Shown here in pieces: positions 43,302 to 52,932 of a DNA stretch of 64,000 nucleotides (within the stretch, counting starts at the first letter, position 1; every line of letters starts with the position of its first letter). Under the pieces are notes generated by a model that was given only the letters and a program-made list of their open reading frames with translations, was not told the origin of the DNA and did not search any database. The position numbers were made by a program, and so were the translations under genes. The stretch comes from an uncultured Ruegeria sp. (GTDB lineage Bacteria; Pseudomonadota; Alphaproteobacteria; Rhodobacterales; Rhodobacteraceae), in assembly GCF_947497005.1 (NCBI RefSeq), contig NZ_CANMFF010000019.1, forward strand, positions 24,175 through 88,174, read 5' to 3'.

Positions 43302-44879
43302 GTGGGGAAATCCAGGAGCAGACTGTCCACCATTCTGGGGGGCGGGATCGCTGTCATAAGTTCGTTTACACCGGCCGTCGGGCAGCAAGCTTCGACCCAG
43401 CAAACGACTGCGCAGCAGACACAGACCTCGACACAGCAAACATCCGTGCAGCAGACCACAGTTGCTTCGACGGTCGTGCAGCAAACGCCCAGCCAGCAAT
43501 TGATCGCACAACGGGCACAGCGAAACCCGGCCCGCAGGGTCGGTCTGCCAACCGGTCAGCAGCTTGGCACTGGTACCGGCCTGAGTGTGACCCTGGATTA
43601 CCTGTCATCCCTCAGACATGACGATAACCTGCGCCTGACCGATCCTTCGCTTGGCTCGACTACGTGGTGGGAAAACACATTAGCCCTGAACGTGCTGAAA
43701 CAGACAGCAGACTCCAGGTTATCATTCGATCTGTCGGGGCTTTACCGGATCGCCAACGAACCGATTATTGGAACGGATTCCAGCTTCTCAGATCCGCTCG
43801 CACGGCTGGATTATCAACGGACGCGCTCAAATAGTCAGCTTGGACTCCTGCTGGAATATAGCGAACGGGATCTGGCCTTCAACCGCTCACTGACCGATAC
43901 CAACCTGGATGGGGTCATCGATATTGCAGATGTGATCGGCACCATCGGAGATCAGGTCGACACACGCGGAGATCTGGACTGGCAAACCGGTTTGAACGAT
44001 CCGCTGGGATTCCAGTTCACCTACAGTCATCGCGAACGTTCATATACGAACACAATTGACCCGAACCTATTCGAAAACAGAATTGACGACTACTCGGCGA
44101 CGGCATTTTTTCGGTTTTCGCCGGTTTTTCAGAGTGATTTGCGTATCGCATATTCTGAATTTGCCGCCGAAGATAGCGTGCGAACAGATGAGCAAACGAC
44201 GGTTGTATCCATCGGAGGAACATATGATGTTTCCCCCATTACCACCATCAACGCAAGCATCGGCTACAGCCAGGTTGACGACACCCAGCGCGCGACAAAC
44301 ACAACGACGGTAACAGAGGATTTTGTCTGGAGCTTTGCCTGGACGAAAACTTTGCCAGACGGCTCTGCCGATTTTCAGATTGATCAACTCTTTGGCGTGA
44401 ACGGCTCGCGGATAAATGCAACGGCTGGCCGCAGTTATCAGCGGCCCAATAGCGTTTTGAGCTTCAACGCCGGGTTTACCCGAGGGCCCTTTGACGAGGT
44501 AACGCCAATTGGCCAGATCGATTACAGATACCAGTTGGCAAGTTCTCAGTTAGGAGCAACCCTGCAGCGCCGGGTTGCCACAAGCACACAAAGTCTCGAG
44601 ACACGTCAAACGGTTGCCTTTCTGACCTATGATTATTTCATCAATCAGGTCTCCGGCCTGTCCTTCACCGTCAACTATATCGATCAGGAAGACGAAGGGC
44701 CTGGCCCAACCAACCCACGCGATCGCAGCACGTTCACAGCCTCCTATACGCGTGCGATTACCCGAGACTGGGCTTTGAATGTGGGGTACCAATACGAACG
44801 GGATGATCAGAATGGCTTTGCAGCAACGTCGGACTCTGTCTTTGTGACGCTGGGGCGGCGGTTCACCCTTAAACCCTGA
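43302..44879 (+). CDS. Outer-membrane beta-barrel protein with Gln/Thr-rich N-terminus
   Basis: 525 aa from GTG 43302. A signal peptide ends near residue 27 (P-A-V-G). Residues 28-70 are a low-complexity stretch of QQT/TQQ units. From about residue 85 the protein alternates amphipathic strands with aromatic girdles (LSVTLDYLSSLRHDDNLRL, LDYQRTRSNSQLGLLLEYSERD) and ends VFVTLGRRFTLKP, as expected of a beta-barrel. Such barrels sit beside Wza-like and TPR proteins in PEP-CTERM loci. It is probably an export pore or surface receptor of the polymer. Confidence 0.8.
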   Translation: MGKSRSRLSTILGGGIAVISSFTPAVGQQASTQQTTAQQTQTSTQQTSVQQTTVASTVVQQTPSQQLIAQRAQRNPARRVGLPTGQQLGTGTGLSVTLDYLSSLRHDDNLRLTDPSLGSTTWWENTLALNVLKQTADSRLSFDLSGLYRIANEPIIGTDSSFSDPLARLDYQRTRSNSQLGLLLEYSERDLAFNRSLTDTNLDGVIDIADVIGTIGDQVDTRGDLDWQTGLNDPLGFQFTYSHRERSYTNTIDPNLFENRIDDYSATAFFRFSPVFQSDLRIAYSEFAAEDSVRTDEQTTVVSIGGTYDVSPITTINASIGYSQVDDTQRATNTTTVTEDFVWSFAWTKTLPDGSADFQIDQLFGVNGSRINATAGRSYQRPNSVLSFNAGFTRGPFDEVTPIGQIDYRYQLASSQLGATLQRRVATSTQSLETRQTVAFLTYDYFINQVSGLSFTVNYIDQEDEGPGPTNPRDRSTFTASYTRAITRDWALNVGYQYERDDQNGFAATSDSVFVTLGRRFTLKP

Positions 44880-45007
44880 CTTTCAGTTTCGCGGCCTGCA
44901 GTATCCACAATCAGGGCATTCCGCGCTCAATGTCCCGAAACGGATCAAAATAGCGGGAGCTTGAGCCGTCATAATTTCAGTCCGCACCTTATTATGCATG
45001 ATGGGCA

Positions 45008-46630
45008 GTGATGCATCGTTCCGATTCTAAAAACAGCCGCAGCAATATCCTTGAAGCGGCCCGGGCGGGTCTGCCGGTCATAAACACCGTCGGGCTGTTC
45101 TGGTTTGTCCTGTTGCTGCTTGGGTCGGTGCCCGTTTTCTGGATCGGGATCGTGTCTCTGGGGGCCGCATGGAGCACCCCTGAATACAGCCATGGCCCGC
45201 TGATTCCGATCATTTCGCTGTATCTGTTCCTGCGCGAATTGCGGGACATGCCGCCACCCAATCCGGTTGTGCATGATCGCTGGCCCGGTGTGGCGGTGAT
45301 TGCCGTTGCCCTGCTCATCGCCATTCTGGGTAATCTGGCCCGCATCCCCGATATCGTCACCTATGCGATGATCATCTGGGTGGGCGGTGTCATGCTGACC
45401 GTGTTCGGCTGGCAGCGGGGCAAATACCATCAGCTGCCCGTGCTGCATCTGGTGTTCATGCTGCCCCTGCCACAGTTCGTCTATTGGAAGCTCACGATCT
45501 TCCTGCAATGGATTTCCTCCGAGCTGGGTGTCTGGTTCGTGCAAATGGCCGGTGTTTCGGTCTTTATCGAAGGCAACATCATCGATCTGGGGGTCTACAA
45601 ACTGCAGGTGGCCGAGGCCTGTTCCGGGCTGCGCTACCTGTTCCCGATCCTCAGTTTCTCGTACCTCTTTGCCCTGCTTTATCGGGGGCCGATCTGGCAC
45701 AAGGCGGTTCTGTTGATCTCGGCAGCCCCTTTGACCGTGTTGATGAACTCGATCCGCATCGGCGTCATCGGCGTGCTGGTCAATCAGCACGGCATCGAGC
45801 AGGCCGAAGGCTTCATGCATTTCTTTGAAGGCTGGATCATCTTCCTGCTCTGCGTCGCCATTCTGTTCCTGATGGCAATCGGCTTGCAGCGTCTGGCTCC
45901 GAACCCGCAACCCTTCAGCGAGACCATCGATCTGGATACTCAGGGGCTGGGGTCTGTTGCGTTGCGGATCGTTGGCATTCGCGCATCGATGGCGCTGGCC
46001 GTTGCGGCCCTTCTGACGCTTGTGGTTTCAACCGCCTGGACCCTGCGGCCCGCTTCCGAAGTGCAGCCTGTCGAGCGTGATCCGTTTGTTCTCTATCCAC
46101 GGCAACTTGGCCCCTGGTCCGGGTCGACCACCACGCTGGATGCGCAGGTTGAGCAGGTATTGGGCGCCAGCGATTACCTCAATGCCACCTATATCAATAC
46201 CGGATCGGGCGATTTTGTGAACATGTTCGTGGCCTTCTACGACAAGCAAACCGAAGGTGACGGCATCCATTCACCCGAGGTGTGTCTGCCGGTTGGCGGC
46301 TGGGAAATCTTCAGCCTCGAACCGTATGAGATCAACCCCGGCGACACGCCATATGGCAGCTTTACGGTCAACCGCGCGGTGATCCAGAAAGAACTGTCAA
46401 AACAGCTGGTCTATTACTGGTTCGAACAGCGCGGCAAACGTATGGTCAACGATTTCCGTGCCAAGATGAGCGTCATTCAAGACGGCTTCACCATGGGTCG
46501 CACTGATGGGGCCATGGTCCGTTATGTGACCCCTATCCTACCCGGCGAAACCGAAGCGGATGCGGATGCAAGATTGCAGAGGTTCATGGAACCAAGCCTG
46601 AACCGTCTGCCGCGGTTTGTACCATTTTAA
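45008..46630 (+). CDS. xrtD: VPLPA-CTERM-specific exosortase XrtD with fused EpsI domain
   Basis: 540 aa from GTG 45008 (ATG 45011 is the next codon). Eight or so helices span residues 28-300. The transpeptidase-like triad is in place: C205 in [13 protein letters not shown]250 in LMNSIRIG and H271 in GFMHFFEGW. Residues ~340-530 form the EpsI domain ([28 protein letters not shown]). Single-chain exosortase-EpsI fusions recognising VPLPA tails are the XrtD class. The local substrate is the protein at 33937. It acts in the inner membrane on proteins exported by Sec. Confidence 0.93.
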   Translation: MMHRSDSKNSRSNILEAARAGLPVINTVGLFWFVLLLLGSVPVFWIGIVSLGAAWSTPEYSHGPLIPIISLYLFLRELRDMPPPNPVVHDRWPGVAVIAVALLIAILGNLARIPDIVTYAMIIWVGGVMLTVFGWQRGKYHQLPVLHLVFMLPLPQFVYWKLTIFLQWISSELGVWFVQMAGVSVFIEGNIIDLGVYKLQVAEACSGLRYLFPILSFSYLFALLYRGPIWHKAVLLISAAPLTVLMNSIRIGVIGVLVNQHGIEQAEGFMHFFEGWIIFLLCVAILFLMAIGLQRLAPNPQPFSETIDLDTQGLGSVALRIVGIRASMALAVAALLTLVVSTAWTLRPASEVQPVERDPFVLYPRQLGPWSGSTTTLDAQVEQVLGASDYLNATYINTGSGDFVNMFVAFYDKQTEGDGIHSPEVCLPVGGWEIFSLEPYEINPGDTPYGSFTVNRAVIQKELSKQLVYYWFEQRGKRMVNDFRAKMSVIQDGFTMGRTDGAMVRYVTPILPGETEADADARLQRFMEPSLNRLPRFVPF

Positions 46631-46772
46631 GAAAGGGGTTCAGTGTTTGGGTTTCCAAGCCTTCGACGCCAGATCTTCGTGGACGGATTTCGAGTGGCTG
46701 CGGCAAGAAAAATAGATTGCATAATGATGTGCTATTGATACCTGATGAAACAGTTTTTTTAGTTTTTAGTGT

Positions 46773-48347
46773 ATGGTTAGAAAAGTGCTTGCGGCCGAAA
46801 TGACTACGACATACCAAAGCCGTTCTTTGCGATCAGTTCTGGCACTAACGCTGCTCGCCAGCATCATTCCCTTGTGCGTGACACCCGTTTTGCCGCTGAC
46901 GGATTTCTACGCCCATATTGCCCGTTATTACATTCTAGCCAATCTTCCGGACTCGGCCATACTGCAACAGAACTATGAGGCCGCCTGGCAATTGCTGCCC
47001 AATCTCGGACTGGATGTTCTGGGCACAGGTATCATGAAAGTGCTGCCCCCGCTTTTGGGTGCCAAGCTGATTGCCGGTCTGATCATTGCAGCCCCCTTCA
47101 CGGGTATTTTGTACCTGTCACGTGTTCTGCATGGGCATTTGTCGGTGCTGACCGTGTTTCTGGCCGGTCTGGTGGCATATAACCATATCCTAATCTGGGG
47201 CTTTTCGAATTTCCTGCTTGGATTGGGAGTTCTGCTGGGCGCAACCGGCTATTGGATTGCGGCGCAGGACCGGCCTGTCCGGCAGCTGACCATCACAGCC
47301 TGCCTGGGGCTGCTTCTTTTCTTTATTCACGGATTGGCCTTTGCGCTGTGGGGGCTGCTGCTGGGTATGGTCGAATTGTCGCTTGCGCTCAGATCAGGCT
47401 ATCCGGGGTTGTCGGTTTTGATACGCAAAGCCGCGAGGCTTGCATTCATCGCCGTCGCGCCGGCTGTGGTCTTTCTACAAACGAAAACCGCAAGCGGTGG
47501 AGACGCCTCACCTGTCTCAAGCCTTCTGACCCATGCCGAGCAAGGAACATTATGGACACGCCTGAGCACTGAAGTCCATCTGCGTATCGACGGTTTCCTG
47601 CGCGTGGCCGAATCCACGTGGCGCACGTTCGATTGGGGCTTTGGCATCCTGTTATGGGGCGTGCTGATCGGGGGCCTCATCGTCGGGATATGGCGGATCG
47701 ATTGGCGTATGAAGCTTGCCGTGACGCTATGCCTGCTGCTGATCCTGATCATGCCTCCGACCCTGTTCGGTGTCGGACACCTGAGCGAGCGCATCCCGCT
47801 TCTGTTGCTGGCGCTTCTGGCTGCAAGCCTGTCTTTGGATCCCAGTGCGAAATCATCGACCCGCAAAACCGCCCTTGCCGTGATCGCCGGCCTGTTTCTG
47901 GCCCGAAACTTGCTGCTGAGCATCGGATGGTATCAGGATGGCAGAAGCTACACCTCTTATCTTGACGCACTTGATCGTCATGACACGCGCAGCCTGGGCG
48001 CGGGCGCTTATGTGGAGGATGCCAGGGATTCATGGGTTTTCAAACCCAACTGCAAGCCTCTGTCCTTTCTCATGATCTTCAACAGCACTGCCGTCCCGAC
48101 CTTTGCCAACCCGACACAACAGCCGCTGCGCATCATTGGGCCGTTGAGCCATGTAAATGACATGGTACACAGTATCGCATTGAGTGCTAATCACACAGTG
48201 TCATCGGCTCTGAGCCTGCTGCAGGGTACCGAAGTCGATACAATCGTTGTCTGCTCAAAAAAAACGCCTCCTGTGCAGGCCCATGGTTTCGAGATAGTTG
48301 CGACAACTGCGCCATGGGCTTTGTATCAAAGGGCGGTTTCCCAATAA
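46773..48347 (+). CDS. GT-C-like integral membrane protein of unknown function
   Basis: 524 aa with about 10-11 helices. Start choice is uncertain: ATG 46773 has no ribosome site, and ATG 46800 is also possible. The loop after helix 1, LPLTDFYAHIARYYIL, has the D-x-x-x-H pattern found in the first loop of many GT-C enzymes. The last ~120 residues are soluble, with two Cys (PNCKPL, VVCSKK). It lies 142 bases after xrtD and is probably read with it. It could transfer a sugar in the periplasm. No close family is recognised. Confidence 0.65.
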   Translation: MVRKVLAAEMTTTYQSRSLRSVLALTLLASIIPLCVTPVLPLTDFYAHIARYYILANLPDSAILQQNYEAAWQLLPNLGLDVLGTGIMKVLPPLLGAKLIAGLIIAAPFTGILYLSRVLHGHLSVLTVFLAGLVAYNHILIWGFSNFLLGLGVLLGATGYWIAAQDRPVRQLTITACLGLLLFFIHGLAFALWGLLLGMVELSLALRSGYPGLSVLIRKAARLAFIAVAPAVVFLQTKTASGGDASPVSSLLTHAEQGTLWTRLSTEVHLRIDGFLRVAESTWRTFDWGFGILLWGVLIGGLIVGIWRIDWRMKLAVTLCLLLILIMPPTLFGVGHLSERIPLLLLALLAASLSLDPSAKSSTRKTALAVIAGLFLARNLLLSIGWYQDGRSYTSYLDALDRHDTRSLGAGAYVEDARDSWVFKPNCKPLSFLMIFNSTAVPTFANPTQQPLRIIGPLSHVNDMVHSIALSANHTVSSALSLLQGTEVDTIVVCSKKTPPVQAHGFEIVATTAPWALYQRAVSQ

Positions 48348-48483
48348 TCACTGGTCTGACCCTGCATTGAGCCCCTCACCCTGTCCTGCGTTGTCTTGGC
48401 ATCTTATCGAAGCGTCAGCCGTGAAGAAGAAAGCGCATGGGCGGGCAGGAACAAAACAAGCGGCGAAATAGCGATCTGGCTGA

Positions 48484-49740
48484 TTACCCTTTCCAGATGC
48501 GCTTATAGGCAGCAATCAGCGCGGGCACCTGATGGGGCCAGGCCATTTCCGCCTCGACCCGGGCGCGACCGTAACGGCCCATGACAGCGCGACGGTCGTC
48601 ATCGGCCAGCAACTCGGTGATCTTGTCGGCCATATCCACCGGATCGTTGGCCTTTGCATAAAGCGAGGCCTCTTGTGCCGAAAACCGCCCTTCGGTCACA
48701 TCAAACTGAACGATGGGCTTTTCGAACGCCATGTATTCGAGGATCTTGTTCATGGTGGATTTGTCGTTCATCTCGTTCACCCGGTCCGGGTTCACGCAGA
48801 CATCGGCGGTCGATAGAATCTCGAACAGATCCTGATCGGGCGCGCGGCCGGTGAAGGTGACGTAATCCGACAGACCCATTTCGGCAGATTGTTCCTGCAG
48901 CTTGTCAAGGCTGGGGCCCCCGCCCACAAGGCAGAACTGGATGTCGTCGCGGCCCTGAACCTTGACCAGATGCGCGACAGACTCCAACAGCAGGTCGATG
49001 CCTTCCTGATCGCCCATGACGCCGACATAGCCCACCATATATTTCCGCCCGTTGCGCCAGTCCGGGTTCGACGGCAGGTGCTGCAGGCGGCTGAGGTCAG
49101 GACCGGACCGGACGATAAACACATCCTCGGGCGCCATGCCGCCGCGTTCGATGGCGATCTTGCGATAACTTTCATTGGTGGCAATCGACACCCGGGCCGA
49201 GGCGAAGGTCAGCCGTTCAAACGTCTTCATCAGCTTCCAGAAGAAACCGCGCTTGTCGAATTTCGCCTCGTAAAGCTCGGGATTGATGTCGTGGTGATCA
49301 AACAGATAACGCACGCCAAACAGCTTGAAGGGCAGCGCCACCAGAAAGATCAGATCGGGCGGGTTGCAGCCATGGATGACGTGAAAGCCACGGGTGAATT
49401 TGATCTTCAGCGCCAGCCAGCTTTCCCAGAACAGCGCCGCGCCATATTCCAGCAGGTACCCCAGCGCGCCGCTGGCATCCAAAGGCAGCGGGTGGCGATA
49501 GACCTTGATGCCTTCGTCTTCCCACACGCGCTCCTCATGCCCCTTGCCGGTGGGGCAGATGACCGAGACCAGCGCGCCCGCGGCGGCCAGCGTGCGCGCC
49601 TCCATCCACACACGGCGGTCGAAGGGCACGGGCAGGTTTTCCACCACGATCAGAACCTTCAGCCCTTTCAGGGGCTGGCTCTGGCGCAGTTCCTCGAATG
49701 AGATCGGCTGAACGGCAGATACGGGGCTAGTCATATTCAT
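48484..49740 (-). CDS. Family 4 glycosyltransferase (WbuB/WcaI-like)
   Basis: 418 aa. The N-terminal GLKVLIVVENLPVPFDRRVW segment and HGCNPPDLIFLVALPF are typical of GT4 enzymes of EPS loci. VGYVGVMGDQEGIDLLL opens the donor domain, and NKILEYMAFEKPIV supplies the C-terminal motif, with E in the place of the second E-x7-E residue. No transmembrane helix is present. The ATG lies 14 bases inside the 3' end of the dehydrogenase gene, so the two are translated together. The transferred sugar may be the uronic acid made by that dehydrogenase. Confidence 0.88.
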   Translation of the reverse strand: MNMTSPVSAVQPISFEELRQSQPLKGLKVLIVVENLPVPFDRRVWMEARTLAAAGALVSVICPTGKGHEERVWEDEGIKVYRHPLPLDASGALGYLLEYGAALFWESWLALKIKFTRGFHVIHGCNPPDLIFLVALPFKLFGVRYLFDHHDINPELYEAKFDKRGFFWKLMKTFERLTFASARVSIATNESYRKIAIERGGMAPEDVFIVRSGPDLSRLQHLPSNPDWRNGRKYMVGYVGVMGDQEGIDLLLESVAHLVKVQGRDDIQFCLVGGGPSLDKLQEQSAEMGLSDYVTFTGRAPDQDLFEILSTADVCVNPDRVNEMNDKSTMNKILEYMAFEKPIVQFDVTEGRFSAQEASLYAKANDPVDMADKITELLADDDRRAVMGRYGRARVEAEMAWPHQVPALIAAYKRIWKG

Positions 49741-50989
49741 AGGTTCTTACCACCTCTGTGTCGCCAAGGGTCAGCTCGTTCACGATCCGGTTCGATCCGA
49801 TCACCAGATCCCAGGGCCCGGCCTCGGCCTCGGCCCGATCCACCAGCAGGCTGCCCACTGTAGGCAGATGGGTAAAGGTATAGCCCAGGTTTTGACCCCG
49901 CAGATCGGCGGGTTTGATCGCCGGATCATAGACCGACAGCTGATACCCCGCCTGCAGCAAGCGCCGGGCGATGTCGACATTGGGGCTTTCGCGCAGATCG
50001 TCGGTTCCCGCCTTGAAGGCCAGCCCCGCCATCAGCACCCTGCCGCCCTCGGGCAGCCGGTCCATGATGTCCTGCGCCTGATAGGTCTTATGCGCCTGAT
50101 TGGTCTGCAACAGGCTGTCGATCAGATGGGTATGCGCGCCCACCTCACCGGCGATATGCTGCAGCGCACGCACATCCTTGGGCAGGCACGAGCCCCCGAA
50201 CGCCCCCCCCGGACGGGTGTAATAGGGTGAGATGTTCAGCTTGGTGTCCGACACGAAAATCTCGTGCATGGTTTTGGCCGACACACCCATGCTGTGGCAG
50301 ATCCGGCCGACCTCATTGGCAAAAGCCACCTTGGTCGCGTGCCAGGTGTTGTCGACGAACTTGGTGATCTCGGCCTCTTCGAACGCGGTGTAGAACACCG
50401 GCGCGTCCAGACCTTCGTGCATTTCGTCCATCACCGCCGAGCGATTGCCGTCTGCCGTGCCGACAACGATCTTGGGCGGGTTGAAGAAATCATCCACCGC
50501 CGAAGCCTCGCGCAGGAATTCGGGGTTATAGACGATCTCGACCGCCTGTGCTGTCCGCTCACCCAGAGTGCTGCGGAAGATCGGCTCGATCAGTTGGCGC
50601 ACGGTGCCGGGGCGGAAGGTCGACCGGTATGCCACGGTCAGCGGTCGCGCCCGGTCGGGCGAGACGGCCTTGGCAATCTGGCGCGTCACCTCGGCCACGA
50701 AATTCATGTTATGCGAGCCATCGGTTGAACTGGGCGTGCCGACGCAGACAATGGCCAGATCCACATCGGACAGATCGGGGATTTCGACCGTCGCGCGGAT
50801 CAGGTTCTTTGCAAGCGCCCCGGCCAGCAGTTCGGCCACCTTGGGTTCCTTGATCGGGGGTTGCCCCGCGTTGATTTCGGAAACCTTGTCAGCGTTCACA
50901 TCGACGCCGATCACCTCGTGCCCTTCACGGGTCAGACAGCACGCCGCCGTGAACCCGACATATCCCAAACCGAAAATCGCAATCTTCAT
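49727..50989 (-). CDS. UDP-glucose/GDP-mannose 6-dehydrogenase
   Basis: 420 aa. MKIAIFGLGYVG is the N-terminal NAD-binding motif. VCVGTPSS, YRSTFRPGTV and YNPEFLREASAVDDF mark the family. The catalytic C268 lies in FGGSCLPKDVRAL, and FKAGTDDLRESP marks the C-terminal domain. It oxidises C6 of a nucleotide sugar to a uronic acid in two NAD-dependent steps. The length and CLPKD-R-A-L form are close to the GDP-mannose (AlgD-like) branch, but UDP-glucose is possible. A uronate in the polymer would make it acidic. Confidence 0.9.
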   Translation of the reverse strand: MKIAIFGLGYVGFTAACCLTREGHEVIGVDVNADKVSEINAGQPPIKEPKVAELLAGALAKNLIRATVEIPDLSDVDLAIVCVGTPSSTDGSHNMNFVAEVTRQIAKAVSPDRARPLTVAYRSTFRPGTVRQLIEPIFRSTLGERTAQAVEIVYNPEFLREASAVDDFFNPPKIVVGTADGNRSAVMDEMHEGLDAPVFYTAFEEAEITKFVDNTWHATKVAFANEVGRICHSMGVSAKTMHEIFVSDTKLNISPYYTRPGGAFGGSCLPKDVRALQHIAGEVGAHTHLIDSLLQTNQAHKTYQAQDIMDRLPEGGRVLMAGLAFKAGTDDLRESPNVDIARRLLQAGYQLSVYDPAIKPADLRGQNLGYTFTHLPTVGSLLVDRAEAEAGPWDLVIGSNRIVNELTLGDTEVVRTYEYD

Positions 50990-51346
50990 ACTGTCATACC
51001 ATCTTGAAAACAGGCGCCGGGTCCAGAAAACACCGGGCTCTTCTACTTGTTACCCTTGCGCAGTCAGAATCCAATCTGAGACACTGAGGTGAAACTTCAT
51101 TTTGCTGTGTAATATTTTGTGCCGACTCGCCGCGACGGTACTGGGTGAAACATAGTGTACCTTTCAGACATTGGAAAAACATGCGATTTCAACACAAAAA
51201 TATGTTTAGTGGTTTGACTAGCAGCCAGCCGACTAAATTTCTAGAACAGCAAGTGCGGGTTTTTTGAAGCACCGCCGAGAGTGGCCAGATTAGAAACATT
51301 GGTACGTTGATGAGTTTTTTGTTCCGAGTATGGAAAGGCAAACCTT
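50990..51346. other. Divergent gap before the second flippase
   Basis: About 357 AT-rich bases between the dehydrogenase start and the flippase. No gene or clear promoter pair is visible; a TTGACT occurs near 51214 without a good -10. A seven-codon open frame (ATG 51330 to TGA 51350) overlaps the flippase start. Confidence 0.5.
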
Positions 51347-52897
51347 TTGAAGCCTCCAGCTAAACCAGGCGTGACGATCGCCCCGGGCACACCCGATCAC
51401 AGCGCGACCCTTACCAGGGGGGCCGCAACATTGTTTGCGTCCGGTATTTTCAGCCAGTTTCTGGGCGTTTTGACATTGGTTGTAACGGCCCGTCTTCTGA
51501 CGCCGACGGATTTCGGGATCATCGCCTATTTCATAATCGCTGCCGCGTTTCTGGAAATCGTCCAGCGGGCCGTTTCCATGATCCTGATCCGCCAGCCCGA
51601 GATCACCGACGATCACCTGAATACCGTGTTCACAATGCAACTGCTGCTTGGGGTCTTTTCGGCGCTGCTGATCTGGGCCAGCGCACCTCTGATGACATTT
51701 TTCGGGCTTGCGGAGCTGACATCGCTTATTCCCGCGCTTTGCTTCATTGCCATCGCAAGTTCCGTCAAAAGCACGCGCTTTCCACTTTTGGAAAGAGATC
51801 TCCGGTTCGGTTTCATCGCAGGCGAAGAAACGACCAGCAGAATTGCATATACCCTGATGGCCGTCAGCCTCACATGGATATGGCGCGATTACTGGGCCAT
51901 CGTGGTTGCCAGCGTCATCACACAGGTCATCCGGGTCATCTGGAGCTTTTCCGTCGCCCCGATGCGGCCCAGGTTAACGCTCAGGTGCTGGCATGATTGC
52001 ATTGATGTGTCGTCATGGTCACTGGGGGCCCAGATCACCCAGTTTCTGATCAACAACATGCCCCAGATCGTCATCGGAAGCTCATTAGGGCTGGCCGATG
52101 CGGGGATTTTCAGGGTTGGCTATCGCCTTGTGATCCTGTTCACCAGTCAGATCATCGGCCCATTGGAGCGGGTGGTCTATCCAAGCCTTGCCAATACCTC
52201 CAGGACCCAGGGCTCCAGCCGGGAAGCCTTCGAACAGGTCAATGCCATCCTTTTGGGGATCATCGTTCCCGCCAGTGTCGGCATGGCCCTGGTCGCCAAC
52301 CACCTGATCGTTGTCGTGGCCGGGTATCAATGGCTGGCTGCCGCACAAGTCATCTGGGTGCTTGCTCCGCTAAAAGCAATCGAGACGTTGCAGGCCAATG
52401 TCCGATCTGCCAGCTATGTCGAAGGCTCTACAAAGCGCCTGTTCCTGCGCAACATGATCCTGCTGATCGCTACAACTGCGCTGACGGTGCTGGGATCAAG
52501 CTATGGCTTCACCGGCGCGATCCTGGGCTCCGGAGCCGCCAGCCTGTTTGCAATCGGTCTGGCGTTAAGCATGGCCAAGGATTTCGGGACCGGCGGATTT
52601 CTGACACCAATCTTGGAGGCTTGGCGTACATTTGTATCGACCTTTGTCATGTTGCTTGCCGTTCTATTTGTCAGCAGCGCCTACGGCAGCGGCGACGCGG
52701 TGGGATGGGCTTACGAGACAGCGGAAGACTTGCCATTACTGCGCATCCGGTTTTCGATCAAAGTATTAGTCGGGGTTTTTGTATATGTCGGCACGCATTT
52801 GCTACTCTGGCGCCTTGCCGGGAAGCCAAAGGGCTTTGAAAGTCTAGCACTGGATATGGCCGCCAAAGCCAAAGCCAGGTTTATTCCGGCAAATTAA
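51347..52897 (+). CDS. Second Wzx-type polysaccharide flippase
   Basis: 516 aa from TTG 51347, with GGAAAGG eight bases upstream. It has about 12-14 helices. TRGAATLFASGIFSQFLGVLTLVV and TARLLTPTDFGIIAYF are the family's N-terminal signature. RVGYRLVILFTSQIIGPLERVVYPS fits the central helices. It should flip an undecaprenyl-linked glycan. Its sequence differs from the flippase at 8329, so the locus may handle two glycans. It is followed at once by an intrinsic terminator. Confidence 0.88.
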   Translation: MKPPAKPGVTIAPGTPDHSATLTRGAATLFASGIFSQFLGVLTLVVTARLLTPTDFGIIAYFIIAAAFLEIVQRAVSMILIRQPEITDDHLNTVFTMQLLLGVFSALLIWASAPLMTFFGLAELTSLIPALCFIAIASSVKSTRFPLLERDLRFGFIAGEETTSRIAYTLMAVSLTWIWRDYWAIVVASVITQVIRVIWSFSVAPMRPRLTLRCWHDCIDVSSWSLGAQITQFLINNMPQIVIGSSLGLADAGIFRVGYRLVILFTSQIIGPLERVVYPSLANTSRTQGSSREAFEQVNAILLGIIVPASVGMALVANHLIVVVAGYQWLAAAQVIWVLAPLKAIETLQANVRSASYVEGSTKRLFLRNMILLIATTALTVLGSSYGFTGAILGSGAASLFAIGLALSMAKDFGTGGFLTPILEAWRTFVSTFVMLLAVLFVSSAYGSGDAVGWAYETAEDLPLLRIRFSIKVLVGVFVYVGTHLLLWRLAGKPKGFESLALDMAAKAKARFIPAN

Positions 52898-52902
52898 GGC
52901 AC

Positions 52903-52924
52903 CGCCTGTTTCGAGGCGTTTTTT
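52903..52924 (+). terminator. Intrinsic terminator of the flippase gene
   Basis: CGCCT (52903-52907), loop GTTTCG, AGGCG (52914-52918), then six T (52919-52924). It starts six bases after the stop and ends before the convergent aminotransferase stop. Confidence 0.85.
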
Positions 52925-52932
52925 CCTGTAGC

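Noticed and set aside
44969-45910. 313-codon open frame opposite xrtD
   Set aside because: It is rich in His, Gln and Asp, as expected of an antisense shadow, while the plus strand carries the exosortase triad.
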